A stretch of 64,000 nt of DNA from Saccharomonospora amisosensis (GTDB lineage: Bacteria > Actinomycetota > Actinomycetes > Mycobacteriales > Pseudonocardiaceae), in NCBI RefSeq assembly GCF_011761185.1, contig NZ_JAAOYM010000001.1:2046001-2110000 (forward strand). The letters are read 5' to 3'. A program made the translations under genes and the position numbers. The notes beneath the pieces are model-generated. The model was not told the origin of the DNA and ran no database searches. It saw only the letters and a list, made by a program, of their open reading frames with translations. Positions 10,840 through 20,412 of the stretch are shown here, in pieces. Position 1 is the stretch's first letter. Each line of letters starts with the position of its first letter.

Positions 10840-13800
10840 CATCGAGCACGTCCTCGTGATCGGTTCCGGCCCGATCGTCATCGGTCAGGCGGCCGAGTTC
10901 GACTACTCCGGTACCCAGGCCTGCCGGGTGCTGCGCGCGGAGGGGCTGCGGGTCAGCCTCGTCAACTCCAACCCGGCGACGATCATGACGGACCCGGAGT
11001 TCGCCGACTCCACCTACATCGAGCCGGTGACTCCGGAGTTCGTCGAGAAGGTCATCGCCACCGAGAAGGAGCTGGGAAGGCCGGTCGACTCGCTGCTTGC
11101 CACCCTTGGCGGGCAGACGGCGCTGAACTGCGCGGTGGCGCTGCACGAGCGCGGCGTGCTGGAGAAGTACGGTGTCGAGTTGATCGGCGCCGACGTCGAC
11201 GCCATCCAGCGGGGTGAGGACCGGCAGAAGTTCAAGGACATCGTGCGCGCCGTCGGCGGCGACGTACCGCGCAGCACCGTGTGCCACTCGATGGAGGAGG
11301 TGCGCAAGACCGTCGCCGAGGTGGGCCTGCCCGTGGTGATCCGGCCGTCGTTCACGATGGGCGGGCTGGGTTCCGGCATGGCGCACACCGAGGACGAGCT
11401 GGAGCGGATGGCCTCGTTCGGGCTGGAGGAGAGCCCGGTTACCGAGGTGCTCATCGAGGAGAGCGTGCTCGGCTGGAAGGAGTACGAACTCGAGCTGATG
11501 CGCGACCGGCACGACAACGTGGTGGTCGTGTGCTCCATCGAGAACGTCGACCCGATGGGCGTGCACACCGGCGACTCGGTGACCGTGGCACCCGCCATGA
11601 CGTTGACCGACCGCGAGTACCAGCACATGCGCGACGTGGGTATCGCGGTGCTGCGCGAGGTGGGTGTGGACACCGGCGGCTGCAACATCCAGTTCGCCAT
11701 CAACCCTCGCGACGGGCGCATGGTCGTCATCGAGATGAACCCGAGGGTCTCGCGGTCCTCGGCGCTGGCGTCGAAGGCTACCGGTTTCCCGATCGCCAAG
11801 ATCGCCGCCCGGCTGGCGATCGGGTACACGCTGGACGAGATCAGCAACGACATCACCGGCGAGACGCCCGCGTCGTTCGAGCCGACGCTGGACTACGTGG
11901 TCGTGAAGATGCCGAGGTTCGCGTTCGAGAAGTTCCCCGGCGCCGACCCCGAGCTGACCACCACCATGAAGAGCGTCGGCGAGGCGATGTCGCTGGGCCG
12001 AAGCTTCCCGGAGGCACTCGGCAAGGCGATGCGCTCGCTGGAGACCAAGGCTGTCGGGTTCTGGACGCGGCCCGACCCCGAGGGCGCGACGCTCGAGTCC
12101 ACACTGGAGGAGCTGAGGGTGCCGCACGACGGCCGGATCTACGCCGTCGAGCGGGCACTGCGGCTGGGCGCGAGCGTGGCGCAGGTGCATGAGGCCAGCG
12201 GCATCGACCCGTGGTTCATCGACCAGATCGCGCTGATCGGGGAGCTGGGAAGGCAGTTGCGGGACGCGCCCGTGCTGGACGAGCCGCTGCTGCGGCGCGC
12301 GAAGCGTACCGGCCTTTCCGACTCCCAGATCGCCGCGCTGCGCCCCGAACTCGCTGGCGAGGACGGCGTGCGGGCGCTGCGCCACCGGCTGGGTGTGCGG
12401 CCGGTGTTCAAGACCGTGGACACCTGCGCCGCTGAGTTCGCCGCGAAGACCCCGTACCACTACTCGGCCTACGAGTCCGACCCCGGGGCGGAGTCGGAGG
12501 TGGCGCCGCAGCCGGAGAAGCCGAAGGTGCTCATCCTCGGTTCCGGCCCCAACCGGATCGGGCAGGGCATCGAGTTCGACTACTCGTGCGTGCACGCCGC
12601 GCTGGCGCTTCGCGAGGCGAGTTTCGAGGCCGTGATGGTCAACTGCAACCCCGAGACGGTGTCCACCGACTACGACACCTCCGACCGGCTCTACTTCGAG
12701 CCGCTGACGTTCGAGGACGTGCTGGAGGTGGTGCACGCGGAGCAGGCGTCAGGCGAGGTCGCCGGTGTGATCGTGCAACTCGGCGGGCAGACCCCGCTTG
12801 GCCTGGCGCAGCGGCTGGCCGACGCAGGGGTGCCGGTGGTGGGCACGCCTCCGGAGGCGATCCATCTCGCCGAGGAACGGGGCGCGTTCGGCGACGTGCT
12901 TGCCGCCGCGGGGCTGCCCGCGCCCAAGTACGGCATGGCGACGTCGTTCGAGGGCGCCAAGCGGGTCGCCGACGAGATCGGCTACCCGGTGCTGGTGCGG
13001 CCCTCCTACGTGCTGGGCGGCAGGGGCATGGAGATCGTCTACGACGAGGTGGCGCTGGAGGGCTACATCCAGCGTGCGACCGAGGTGACACCGCAGCACC
13101 CGGTGCTGGTGGACAACTTCCTCGACGACGCCATCGAGATCGATGTGGACGCGCTGTTCGACGGCGAGGAACTGTACCTGGGCGGCGTCATGGAGCACAT
13201 CGAGGAGGCGGGGATTCACTCCGGCGACTCGGCGTGCGCGCTGCCGCCGATCACGCTCGGCCGCACTGATCTGGACACCGTGCGCCGCTCGACGGAGGCG
13301 ATCGCTCGCGGGGTCGGCGTGCGGGGATTGCTGAACGTGCAGTACGCGCTCAAGGACGACGTGCTGTACGTGCTGGAGGCCAATCCGAGGGCGTCGCGCA
13401 CGGTGCCGTTCGTGTCGAAGGCGACGGCCGTGCCACTGGCCAAGGCCGCCGCACTGATCATGACCGGCTCCTCGATCGCGTCGTTGCGCGGCCGGGGCGT
13501 GCTGCCCGCGAGCGGCGACGGTGGGCACCTGCCCGCGGACGCGCCGGTGGCGGTGAAGGAGGCTGTGCTGCCGTTCCACCGCTTCCGCACCCCCGAGGGG
13601 CACGGCGTGGACTCGCTGCTGGGTCCGGAGATGAAATCCACCGGCGAGGTGATGGGCGTGGACACCTCCTTCGGGGAGGCGTTCGCCAAGTCGCAGGCTG
13701 GCGCTTACGGTTCGCTGCCGACCAGCGGCAGGGTATTCGTCTCGGTGGCCAACCGGGACAAGCGCTCCCTGGTCTTCCCCGTCAAGCGGCTGGCCGACCT

Positions 13801-14149
13801 CGGCTTCGAGGTGCTCGCCACCTCGGGTACCGCGGAGGTGTTGCGCCGCAACGGTATCCGCTGCTCGGTGGTGCGCAAGCACTACGAGGGCAGCACCGAG
13901 CAGGAGCCGAACATCGTCGAGGTGATCCGTGACGGCGGGGTGGACATGGTGATCAACACCCCGTACGGCAACAGCGGTCCGCGTGTCGACGGCTACGAGA
14001 TCCGCACGGCCGCGGTGTCTCGCGGCATCCCGTGTGTCACCACCGTGCAGGGCGCCGCCGCGGCGGTACACGGCATCGAAGCGTTGATCAGGGGAGACAT
14101 CGGGGTCCGGTCGATACAGCAACTTCAGCGAGGGCTGCGGGCCACGTAG
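10823..14149 (+). CDS. carB: carbamoyl-phosphate synthase, large subunit
   Basis: Makes carbamoyl phosphate from bicarbonate, ammonia and two ATP for arginine and pyrimidine synthesis. The 1108-residue protein has two homologous halves: each begins with GSGPxxIGQ and EFDYS (residues about 12-30 and 574-592) and carries an ATP-grasp fold. The C-terminal MGS-like allosteric domain begins near [15 protein letters not shown] and includes NTPYGN, where UMP and other effectors bind. It shares 17 bases with carA in another frame. Confidence 0.98.
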   Translation: MPKRADIEHVLVIGSGPIVIGQAAEFDYSGTQACRVLRAEGLRVSLVNSNPATIMTDPEFADSTYIEPVTPEFVEKVIATEKELGRPVDSLLATLGGQTALNCAVALHERGVLEKYGVELIGADVDAIQRGEDRQKFKDIVRAVGGDVPRSTVCHSMEEVRKTVAEVGLPVVIRPSFTMGGLGSGMAHTEDELERMASFGLEESPVTEVLIEESVLGWKEYELELMRDRHDNVVVVCSIENVDPMGVHTGDSVTVAPAMTLTDREYQHMRDVGIAVLREVGVDTGGCNIQFAINPRDGRMVVIEMNPRVSRSSALASKATGFPIAKIAARLAIGYTLDEISNDITGETPASFEPTLDYVVVKMPRFAFEKFPGADPELTTTMKSVGEAMSLGRSFPEALGKAMRSLETKAVGFWTRPDPEGATLESTLEELRVPHDGRIYAVERALRLGASVAQVHEASGIDPWFIDQIALIGELGRQLRDAPVLDEPLLRRAKRTGLSDSQIAALRPELAGEDGVRALRHRLGVRPVFKTVDTCAAEFAAKTPYHYSAYESDPGAESEVAPQPEKPKVLILGSGPNRIGQGIEFDYSCVHAALALREASFEAVMVNCNPETVSTDYDTSDRLYFEPLTFEDVLEVVHAEQASGEVAGVIVQLGGQTPLGLAQRLADAGVPVVGTPPEAIHLAEERGAFGDVLAAAGLPAPKYGMATSFEGAKRVADEIGYPVLVRPSYVLGGRGMEIVYDEVALEGYIQRATEVTPQHPVLVDNFLDDAIEIDVDALFDGEELYLGGVMEHIEEAGIHSGDSACALPPITLGRTDLDTVRRSTEAIARGVGVRGLLNVQYALKDDVLYVLEANPRASRTVPFVSKATAVPLAKAAALIMTGSSIASLRGRGVLPASGDGGHLPADAPVAVKEAVLPFHRFRTPEGHGVDSLLGPEMKSTGEVMGVDTSFGEAFAKSQAGAYGSLPTSGRVFVSVANRDKRSLVFPVKRLADLGFEVLATSGTAEVLRRNGIRCSVVRKHYEGSTEQEPNIVEVIRDGGVDMVINTPYGNSGPRVDGYEIRTAAVSRGIPCVTTVQGAAAAVHGIEALIRGDIGVRSIQQLQRGLRAT

Positions 14150-14182
14150 CGGCCCGTACGGCCACGGCAGGAAGGGGCAGGG

Positions 14183-15016
14183 ATGCGGGAGGCGTTCGGC
14201 AAGCGGCTCGCCGATGCGATAGCGGCCCGTGGCCCGCTGTGCGCGGGGGTCGATCCGCATCCCTCGCTGCTGCGGGACTGGGGGCTGGCTACGGACGCGT
14301 CCGGGCTGGAACGGTTCGCGCTGAGCGCCACGGAGGCGATCGCGGAGCACGTGGCGGTGCTGAAGCCGCAGTCGGCCTTCTTCGAGGCACACGGGGCGCC
14401 AGGAATCGCCGTGCTGCAACGGGTCATCGGCCTCGCGGGCGAGGCTGGCGCGCTGGTGCTGCTGGACGTCAAACGCGGCGACATCGGCTCCACCATGGCC
14501 GCGTACGCGTCGGCCTACCTCGGGGACGGCTCCGCGCTCGCGGCCGACGCGATCACGGTGTCGCCCTATCTCGGCTTCGATTCGCTCGAACCCGCCCTGC
14601 GGCAGGCTGAGGCCACCGGCAGGGGCGTGTTCGTGCTCGCGCGGACCTCCAACCCGGAGGGCGCGCGGGTGCAGCGTGCCGACGCTGGTCGGGGCCGCAC
14701 GGTGGCACAGTCGGTGATCGATGCCGCGGCACTGCGCAACGCCGGCGCGGCGCCGATGGGCCATGTCGGTGTCGTGGTCGGGGCGACGAACGAGCCCGGG
14801 CAGGTCGATCTGACTAGGCTGAACGGGCCAATTCTGGCTCCGGGTTTCGGCGCACAGGGCGCCACGGTGCGGGATCTGCCCCTGGTTTTCGGCGACGCCC
14901 TGCCCAGGGTGCTGCCCGCCACGTCGAGGGCACTGCTGCGGCACGGACCCGATCCGGCCGCGCTGCGTGCCGCGGTACTCAGCGTGACCGGCGAGCTGTC
15001 GCAGCTCGTCGGCTAA
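14183..15016 (+). CDS. pyrF: orotidine 5'-phosphate decarboxylase (type 2)
   Basis: Last step of UMP synthesis. The 277-residue length and LLDVKRGDIGSTMAAYA, with the catalytic Asp-Lys-Asp set, mark the longer type 2 enzymes found in actinobacteria and myxobacteria. A ribosome binding site GGAAGGGGCAGGG precedes ATG 14183. The gene is 33 bases after carB, so probably the last cistron of the pyr operon. The dihydroorotate dehydrogenase (pyrD) and pyrE are not in the window. Confidence 0.96.
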   Translation: MREAFGKRLADAIAARGPLCAGVDPHPSLLRDWGLATDASGLERFALSATEAIAEHVAVLKPQSAFFEAHGAPGIAVLQRVIGLAGEAGALVLLDVKRGDIGSTMAAYASAYLGDGSALAADAITVSPYLGFDSLEPALRQAEATGRGVFVLARTSNPEGARVQRADAGRGRTVAQSVIDAAALRNAGAAPMGHVGVVVGATNEPGQVDLTRLNGPILAPGFGAQGATVRDLPLVFGDALPRVLPATSRALLRHGPDPAALRAAVLSVTGELSQLVG

Positions 15017-15043
15017 CGCTTCCGGCCGGGATGGATGCCCTGG

Positions 15044-15310
15044 TCGACAGGGTTGTTGATCTTGGTCTAGGGTATCCGACGTGGCGTAACCGGGGGTGTT
15101 GGCGCCGCACAGGGCGACGATTCCCGCCGCGCGGGCTGACAACGGGCAACCGAATGTGAGTAGGGTCGTTCCTGGCCGTGCCTCGGCGTCCAGTCGGGGC
15201 GCGACAACACCGCGAAAAGGGCCGTCGACCGGCGTCCCGATGTCGCGATCAGCGCCCACCCCCGCATTGTGGGTCCAGGTCGAGGGTGGGTACGGTCGCC
15301 ACACCCACCC
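15044..15310 (+). promoter_or_regulatory. three candidate promoters and a hairpin in the mihF leader region
   Basis: The 322-base stretch 15017-15338 has no gene. It holds three promoter-like pairs: TCGACA 15044-15049 with TAGGGT 15068-15073 (18-base spacer), CTGACA 15137-15142 with TAGGGT 15162-15167 (19), and TTGTGG 15267-15272 with TACGGT 15291-15296 (18). A 7-bp inverted repeat GGGTGGG 15284-15290 / CCCACCC 15304-15310 overlaps the third. Multiple promoters suit a highly expressed nucleoid protein gene. Assignment is by pattern only. Confidence 0.5.
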
Positions 15311-15338
15311 AGAATTTTGAGTAACACCGGAGGAAAAC

Positions 15339-15656
15339 GTGGCACTTCCCCAGCTCACCGAGGAACAGCGTGCTGCGGCGCTGGAGAAGGCCGCCGCCGC
15401 CCGTCGCGCCCGCGCGGAGCTCAAGGAACGGCTCAAGCGCGGCGGTACGACCCTCGCCGACGTGCTGAAGCAGGCCGACGAGGACGAGGTCCTCGGCAAG
15501 ATGAAGGTCTCCGCGTTGCTGGAGGCCCTGCCGGGCGTGGGCAAGGTGCGTGCGCAGCAGACCATGGAGCGGCTCGAGATCGCTTCCAGTCGCAGGCTGC
15601 GCGGCCTCGGCGACAGGCAGCGCAAGGCGCTGCTCGCCGAGTTCAGCGGCGAGTGA
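15339..15656 (+). CDS. mihF: actinobacterial integration host factor (mIHF)
   Basis: Small nucleoid-associated protein that bends and compacts DNA; essential in mycobacteria and important for development in Streptomyces. It has 105 residues: a charged N-terminal helix, then a helix-two-turn-helix with the GVGKVRA hairpin (66-72) that contacts the backbone. It is unrelated to enterobacterial IHF. GGAGGAAAAC before GTG 15339 is a strong ribosome binding site. The stop overlaps the gmk start by four bases. Confidence 0.96.
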   Translation: MALPQLTEEQRAAALEKAAAARRARAELKERLKRGGTTLADVLKQADEDEVLGKMKVSALLEALPGVGKVRAQQTMERLEIASSRRLRGLGDRQRKALLAEFSGE

Positions 15657-16324
15657 GCGAGCAGCGAAACCGCGGTTCGATCGTGGCCGGCCCCTACGGC
15701 GGCCGAGACGGCGTCGGTGAGCCGATGCCGGGCGAAACGGCCCGGCATCGGCTCACCGTCGTGTCGGGACCCTCCGGTGTTGGTAAGTCCAGCGTCGTGG
15801 CGGAGCTGCGCAGGCTGTGTCCGAAGATCTACTTCAGCGTCTCGGTGACGACGCGCCCTCCCAGGCCGAGCGAGGTCGAGGGGGAGCACTACCACTTCGT
15901 CGACCCTTCGACGTTCGAGGCCATGGCGGCGCGCGGGGAGTTCCTCGAGCATGCCGAGTTCGCGGGAAACCGTTACGGCACCCCGAGGGCACCCGTCGAG
16001 GCGGCGCTTGCCTCCGGCAGGCCCGCCGTGCTGGAGATCGAGCTGCAGGGCGCGCGCCAGGTCCGACTGGCGATGCCCAGGGCCCGGCTGGTGATGCTGC
16101 TGCCGCCTTCGTGGGCGGAGCTCGTGGACAGGCTCACCAATCGGGGAACCGAGCGGGACGAGGCCGTGCGAGCCCGGCTGGCCGAGGCGGAGCGGGAACT
16201 GGCGGCCGCGGGAGAGTTCGACGAGCACGTTGTCAACGCCGACGTGCGGGTGGCCGCACGGGAGTTGCTAAGCTTGATTACCGGCGAAACCACCGTTTGC
16301 GATGATTCGGAGCACAGTCAGTGA
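15653..16324 (+). CDS. gmk: guanylate kinase
   Basis: Phosphorylates GMP to GDP with ATP. From GTG 15653 the protein has 223 residues: a 30-residue non-conserved N-terminal arm, P-loop GPSGVGKSS (39-47), the GMP-binding [18 protein letters not shown] and the lid region. An internal ATG at 15725 would give 199 residues, close to the usual family length, but it has little ribosome binding site and lies in the left arm of a perfect 19-bp hairpin. The GTGA overlap with mihF favours 15653 with coupled translation, although the true start is not settled. It overlaps rpoZ by four bases. Confidence 0.95.
   Translation: MSEQRNRGSIVAGPYGGRDGVGEPMPGETARHRLTVVSGPSGVGKSSVVAELRRLCPKIYFSVSVTTRPPRPSEVEGEHYHFVDPSTFEAMAARGEFLEHAEFAGNRYGTPRAPVEAALASGRPAVLEIELQGARQVRLAMPRARLVMLLPPSWAELVDRLTNRGTERDEAVRARLAEAERELAAAGEFDEHVVNADVRVAARELLSLITGETTVCDDSEHSQ
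15715..15758. repeat. perfect 19-bp inverted repeat in the gmk 5' coding region
   Basis: Left arm 15715-15733 (CGGTGAGCCGATGCCGGGC), six-base loop GAAACG, right arm 15740-15758, exact reverse complement. It covers gmk codons 21-36, ends just before the P-loop strand, and buries the alternative ATG at 15725. No T tract follows. As RNA it would be a very stable hairpin 59 bases after the mihF stop. It could limit read-through from mihF into gmk, be an RNase III site, or be an inserted palindrome. Confidence 0.9.
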
Positions 16325-16596
16325 CAGCGATTACGCTGGGTCCTCATGGTGAGCAGCTCGAGGGCATCACCAACCCGCCCATCGACGACCTGCTCGAGAA
16401 GGTCAGCTCCAAGTACGCGCTCGTGATCTACGCCGCGAAGCGCGCCCGCCAGATCAACGACTACTACGCCCAGCTCGGCGAGGGCCTGCTCGAGTACGTC
16501 GGCCCGCTCGTGGAGCCGGGCCCACGTGAGAAGCCGCTTTCGATCGCGCTGCGCGAGATTCACGCCGGGCTGCTTGAGCACACCGAAGGCGAGTAG
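16321..16596 (+). CDS. rpoZ: RNA polymerase omega subunit
   Basis: Small subunit that wraps the beta' C-terminus and aids polymerase assembly; 91 residues. [28 protein letters not shown] is the omega signature, with [11 protein letters not shown] near the end. GTG 16321 overlaps the gmk stop by four bases. The gmk-rpoZ-coaBC order is conserved. Confidence 0.96.
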   Translation: MTAITLGPHGEQLEGITNPPIDDLLEKVSSKYALVIYAAKRARQINDYYAQLGEGLLEYVGPLVEPGPREKPLSIALREIHAGLLEHTEGE

Positions 16597-16602
16597 CACC
16601 AG

Positions 16603-17841
16603 GTGGCCTCGCGACCCCGGGTCGTCCTCGGCGTCGGAGGCGGCATCGCCGCCTACAAGGCCTGCGAGGTGTTGCGGGGCCTGACCGAGTCCGGCCACGA
16701 CGTCCGGGTGGTACCCACCGAGTCGGCGCTGAAGTTCGTCGGGTCGGCCACGTTCGAGGCGCTGTCAGGGCATCCCGTGCACACCGGTGTGTTCACCGAG
16801 GTGCCGCAGGTGCAGCACGTCCGCGTCGGCAAGGAGGCCGACCTGGTGCTCGTCGTGCCCGCCACCGCCGACCTGCTCGCCAGGGCCGCGCACGGCATGG
16901 CCGACGACCTGCTCACCACCACGCTGCTGACCGCTCGCTGCCCGGTGGTGTTCTTCCCCGCGATGCACACCGAGATGTGGGAACACCCCGCTACCAGGGA
17001 CAACGTCGCGTTGCTCCGTGGTCGTGGTGCCGTGGTGGCCGAGCCCGATTCCGGCCGGTTGACCGGCGCCGACACCGGCAAGGGCAGGCTGGCCGACCCA
17101 GCCGAGATCGTCGACCTCGTTCGGCTGCTGCTGGCGCGGCCCGACGCCTTGCCACGCGACCTGGAGGGGCGCCGTGTCGTCGTGTCGGCCGGTGGCACCA
17201 GGGAGCCGCTCGACCCGGTGCGTTACCTCGGTAACCGCTCCTCCGGAAAGCAGGGCTACGCGCTGGCCAGGGTCGCCGCGCAGCGCGGCGCCACCGTCAC
17301 CCTCGTCTCGGCCAACACCTCGGCGCTGCCCGACCCGGCGGGAGTGGAGGTGGTGCCCGTCTCGACCGCGGAGCAGCTCGCGGCCGCGGTCCACGACGCC
17401 GCACCGGAGGCTGACGCCGTGGTGATGGCAGCCGCCGTCGCCGATTTCCGGCCCGCGACGCTGGCCGAGCACAAGATCAAGAAGACCGACGACATGCCTG
17501 CGCCGACGGTGCCGCTCACCCGTAACCCGGACATCCTCGCTGGTCTCGTGGCGAGCAGGCCCGAGGGCCAGATCGTGGTCGGCTTCGCCGCGGAGACCGG
17601 GGACGACCGGGGCAGCGTGCTCGACCATGCCCGCAGCAAGCTCAAGCGCAAGGGCTGCGACCTGCTGGTGGTTAACGCCGTCGGCGAGGGCAAGGCGTTC
17701 GGCACCGAGGACAACACCGGCTGGCTGCTGTCCCCGCAGGGTTTGCGGTGGCGCATCCCACTGGGCTCGAAGTCACAACTGGCGGCCACGGTGTGGGACG
17801 CGGTGAGCGAGCTGATGCGGCGACCGGGGGAGCGCCAGTAG
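16603..17841 (+). CDS. coaBC: bifunctional phosphopantothenoylcysteine decarboxylase / phosphopantothenate-cysteine ligase
   Basis: Two consecutive steps of coenzyme A synthesis. The N-terminal CoaC flavoprotein domain (residues 1-180) has GVGGGIAAYKA, VVPATADLLARAAHGMADDLL for FMN, and the PAMHTEMW active-site clamp. The CoaB domain (about 185-412) begins RVVVSAGGTREPLDPVRYLG and includes NRSSGKQGYALA and the HKIKK synthetase motif. The GTG start lies six bases after the rpoZ stop. Confidence 0.96.
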   Translation: MASRPRVVLGVGGGIAAYKACEVLRGLTESGHDVRVVPTESALKFVGSATFEALSGHPVHTGVFTEVPQVQHVRVGKEADLVLVVPATADLLARAAHGMADDLLTTTLLTARCPVVFFPAMHTEMWEHPATRDNVALLRGRGAVVAEPDSGRLTGADTGKGRLADPAEIVDLVRLLLARPDALPRDLEGRRVVVSAGGTREPLDPVRYLGNRSSGKQGYALARVAAQRGATVTLVSANTSALPDPAGVEVVPVSTAEQLAAAVHDAAPEADAVVMAAAVADFRPATLAEHKIKKTDDMPAPTVPLTRNPDILAGLVASRPEGQIVVGFAAETGDDRGSVLDHARSKLKRKGCDLLVVNAVGEGKAFGTEDNTGWLLSPQGLRWRIPLGSKSQLAATVWDAVSELMRRPGERQ

Positions 17842-17889
17842 GCTCGCGGCAGGGTCGGTGTCGGCCGGCTCGCAGGCGTCAGTGAGGAA

Positions 17890-19119
17890 GTGACGACAGT
17901 CGTGACCGTGTCGAACCGCAGGCTGTTCACCTCGGAGTCGGTGACAGAGGGTCACCCGGACAAGATGTGCGACGCGATCAGCGACTCCATCTTGGACGCG
18001 ATGCTGGCCGCCGACCCGCGCAGCCGCGTCGCCGTGGAGACTTTGATCACCACCGGGCAGGTGCACGTCGCCGGTGAGGTGACCACGGAGGCCTATGTCG
18101 AGATCCCGGCGATCGTGCGCGAGCGCATCCTCGAGATCGGCTACGACTCCTCGGCGAAGGGCTTCGACGGCGCGTCGTGCGGCGTGAACGTGGCGATCGG
18201 GTCGCAGTCGCCCGACATCGCGCAGGGTGTGGACACCGCCTACGAGACGCGAGTCGGGGAACGCGGTGACTCAGGAGACGCCGACGACCTGGACAAGCAG
18301 GGCGCCGGTGACCAGGGGTTGATGTTCGGTTACGCGTGTTCGGACACGCCGGAGTTGATGCCGTTGCCGATCGCGTTGGCGCACCGGTTGTCGCGGCGGT
18401 TGACCGAGGTGCGCAAGAACGGGACGGTGCCGTACCTGCGTCCGGACGGTAAGACGCAGGTGACGATCGAGTACGCGGGTGAGCAGCCGGTGCGGTTGGA
18501 CACGGTGGTGATCTCCAGCCAGCACGCCGAGGGCATCGACCTCGACGCGATGCTCGGGGTCGATGTCGCCGATCAGGTGGTGGCGCCGGTGCTGGCCGAG
18601 TTCGGCATGTCCGGCGACGGGCTGCGGCTGCTGGTCAACCCGACGGGCCGGTTCGTGGTGGGCGGGCCGATGGGTGACGCTGGGCTGACCGGTCGCAAGA
18701 TCATTGTGGACACCTATGGGGGGATGGCGCGGCACGGTGGTGGCGCGTTCTCCGGTAAGGACCCCTCGAAGGTGGACCGTTCGGCGGCGTACGCGATGCG
18801 GTGGGTGGCCAAGAACATCGTCGCCGCGGGACTGGCGGGCCGTATCGAGGTGCAGGTGGCCTACGCGATCGGCAAGGCGGCTCCGGTGGGTCTGTTCGTG
18901 GAGGCCTTCGGCACCGAGACGGTTGACCCGGTGAAGATCCAGGCGGCCATCGGCGAGGTGTTCGACCTGCGGCCCGCCGCGATCATCAGGGACCTGGACC
19001 TGTTGCGGCCGATCTACGCGCAGACTGCCGCCTACGGGCACTTCGGGCGCGGCGACCTTGACCTGCCCTGGGAGCGCGCCAACCGAACCGAGGAGCTGCG
19101 CAGGGCGGTCGGCGCCTGA
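17890..19119 (+). CDS. metK: S-adenosylmethionine synthetase
   Basis: Makes SAM from methionine and ATP; 409 residues. Signatures include [16 protein letters not shown] (ATP and metal), [12 protein letters not shown], the glycine-rich [18 protein letters not shown] and the C-terminal HFGR. Start GTG 17890 follows a GAGG ribosome binding site; other in-frame GTGs lie 12 and 18 bases downstream. No SAM riboswitch is visible in the 48-base gap from coaBC. Confidence 0.97.
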   Translation: MTTVVTVSNRRLFTSESVTEGHPDKMCDAISDSILDAMLAADPRSRVAVETLITTGQVHVAGEVTTEAYVEIPAIVRERILEIGYDSSAKGFDGASCGVNVAIGSQSPDIAQGVDTAYETRVGERGDSGDADDLDKQGAGDQGLMFGYACSDTPELMPLPIALAHRLSRRLTEVRKNGTVPYLRPDGKTQVTIEYAGEQPVRLDTVVISSQHAEGIDLDAMLGVDVADQVVAPVLAEFGMSGDGLRLLVNPTGRFVVGGPMGDAGLTGRKIIVDTYGGMARHGGGAFSGKDPSKVDRSAAYAMRWVAKNIVAAGLAGRIEVQVAYAIGKAAPVGLFVEAFGTETVDPVKIQAAIGEVFDLRPAAIIRDLDLLRPIYAQTAAYGHFGRGDLDLPWERANRTEELRRAVGA

Positions 19120-19157
19120 CGGTCCGTTTCCGGGGCAGGCCGCCGGTTGCGCCGCCA

Positions 19158-19173
19158 ACCCGCCCGGGCGGGT
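19158..19173. terminator. 16-bp perfect palindrome after metK
   Basis: ACCCGCCCGGGCGGGT lies 39 bases after the metK stop and 31 before the acyltransferase. It is fully self-complementary, so it could form a tight GC hairpin ending the metK transcript or act as a protein site. It is flanked by two direct copies of CCGGTTGC. Role uncertain. Confidence 0.4.
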
Positions 19174-19203
19174 GGCACCCGGTTGCCTTAAGCTCTCGGA
19201 CCC

Positions 19204-20328
19204 ATGGTGCAGGCTAAGGAGCTCACGGCCCCCGAGAGCGGTCTGGCGCAACCGAAACCATCAGGTGTGCGGCACATCAGCTGGGATGCGGTCCGGGTCG
19301 TCAGCATCCTCGCCGTACTCGCCTTCCATGCGACGTTCCTGGCCCCGCTGACCCTGCCCGGGCTGGAGCTGCCTCCCGCGCCGTTGCGGATGGACTTCCC
19401 GTTCGGCGCCTCGGTGCTCATCACCGTTTCCGGCTACTTCGCGGCCATGACCATCGGTAAGCAGACCTCGCTGCGCTGGTGGTTGCGCAGGCTCGCCAGG
19501 CTGCTGCCCGCGTTCTGGGTCGCCGTGCTCGTCATCTTCGCCATCACCCAGTTGTTCGCCCCCGAGGGCCTGCCGAGGCACACCTACAGCGACCTGCTCG
19601 GCAACCTCGCGCTGGTGCACGTGCTCATCCCCGAGGTTTCCTACATCGATCTCGCGCACTGGACGGTGCCGGTACAGGTCGCCGGGTTCACGGCGATCGC
19701 GCTGCTGGCGTGGGGCGGCCGGATCAGGGGCAGGGCGGCGACCACCGTGATGTGGGTGGTGCTGCTGGTTCCGATGGCCCTGCGGTACCTGTTCATGGGG
19801 CAGGGTGAGGTGGCGCCGTTCTGGGTCAGGGTGATCATGGACGGCACCGGCATCAGCCGTGCCCACCTGCTGATCGCGGGCGTGGCCATCTACCGGTGGT
19901 CGAAGGGCCGCATCAGCTTCACCGAGCTGTACGCCATGCTCGGGGTCGTGCTACTGGCACACGGCCTGCACCCGCCCGAAGGGGATTCCGTGCTCGCGTT
20001 CGCGGTGGCGCTCGTGCTGGTCTGCGTCGCCGCGTACCAACCGGTGTGGGACGGCAGGTGGCTCGTCAGGTTCGCGCGGCCCATCCGGTGGCTGGCTGGC
20101 ATCTCCTACGGCGTGTACCTCATGCACTACGTGGTCGGCACGATCGTGGCGCGCCACCTGGCCGACATCGGTGTTCCGTGGTGGGGCTGGATACCCGCGA
20201 TGATCGCGTCGGCGATCGTCCTCGGCTGGGCGCTCACCCGGTGGGTCGAGCAGCCGGTGTTCAAGTTCCTCACCCGGCGCATAGATCCGCGGCGCGGCAC
20301 CGACGAGCCGAGGGTCGTGAGCGCCTGA
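19204..20328 (+). CDS. acyltransferase family 3 membrane protein (OafA/YrhL type)
   Basis: 374 residues with about ten membrane helices. The N-terminal WDAVRVVSILAVLAFHATFL has the R...H pair of acyltransferase-3 proteins, followed by FPFGASVLITVSGYFAAM and RRLARLLPAFW; the end has ISYGVYLMHY and the final basic tail. Family members move acetyl or other acyl groups from the cytosol onto sugars or lipids outside the membrane; the substrate here is unknown. A TAAGCT box (19189-19194) nine bases before ATG suggests its own, nearly leaderless, transcript. It is an insertion relative to the mycobacterial metK-priA region. Confidence 0.88.
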   Translation: MVQAKELTAPESGLAQPKPSGVRHISWDAVRVVSILAVLAFHATFLAPLTLPGLELPPAPLRMDFPFGASVLITVSGYFAAMTIGKQTSLRWWLRRLARLLPAFWVAVLVIFAITQLFAPEGLPRHTYSDLLGNLALVHVLIPEVSYIDLAHWTVPVQVAGFTAIALLAWGGRIRGRAATTVMWVVLLVPMALRYLFMGQGEVAPFWVRVIMDGTGISRAHLLIAGVAIYRWSKGRISFTELYAMLGVVLLAHGLHPPEGDSVLAFAVALVLVCVAAYQPVWDGRWLVRFARPIRWLAGISYGVYLMHYVVGTIVARHLADIGVPWWGWIPAMIASAIVLGWALTRWVEQPVFKFLTRRIDPRRGTDEPRVVSA

Positions 20329-20412
20329 CGGCTGGTTCGGTGAGTGCCTCGCGGGCCTGCGCCACCACCGTGGGACGCTGTGGGGACTGCCACGCCTGGT
20401 AGAGATGACGGC

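Noticed and set aside
12749-16228. Very long open frame on the minus strand (over 1,100 codons) across carB, pyrF and gmk
   Set aside because: It is antisense to well-supported genes and its translation is rich in Arg, His, Gln and Pro, the usual product of high third-position GC read on the wrong strand.
17842-17889. SAM riboswitch before metK
   Set aside because: Only 48 bases separate coaBC and metK, and no riboswitch core is visible.
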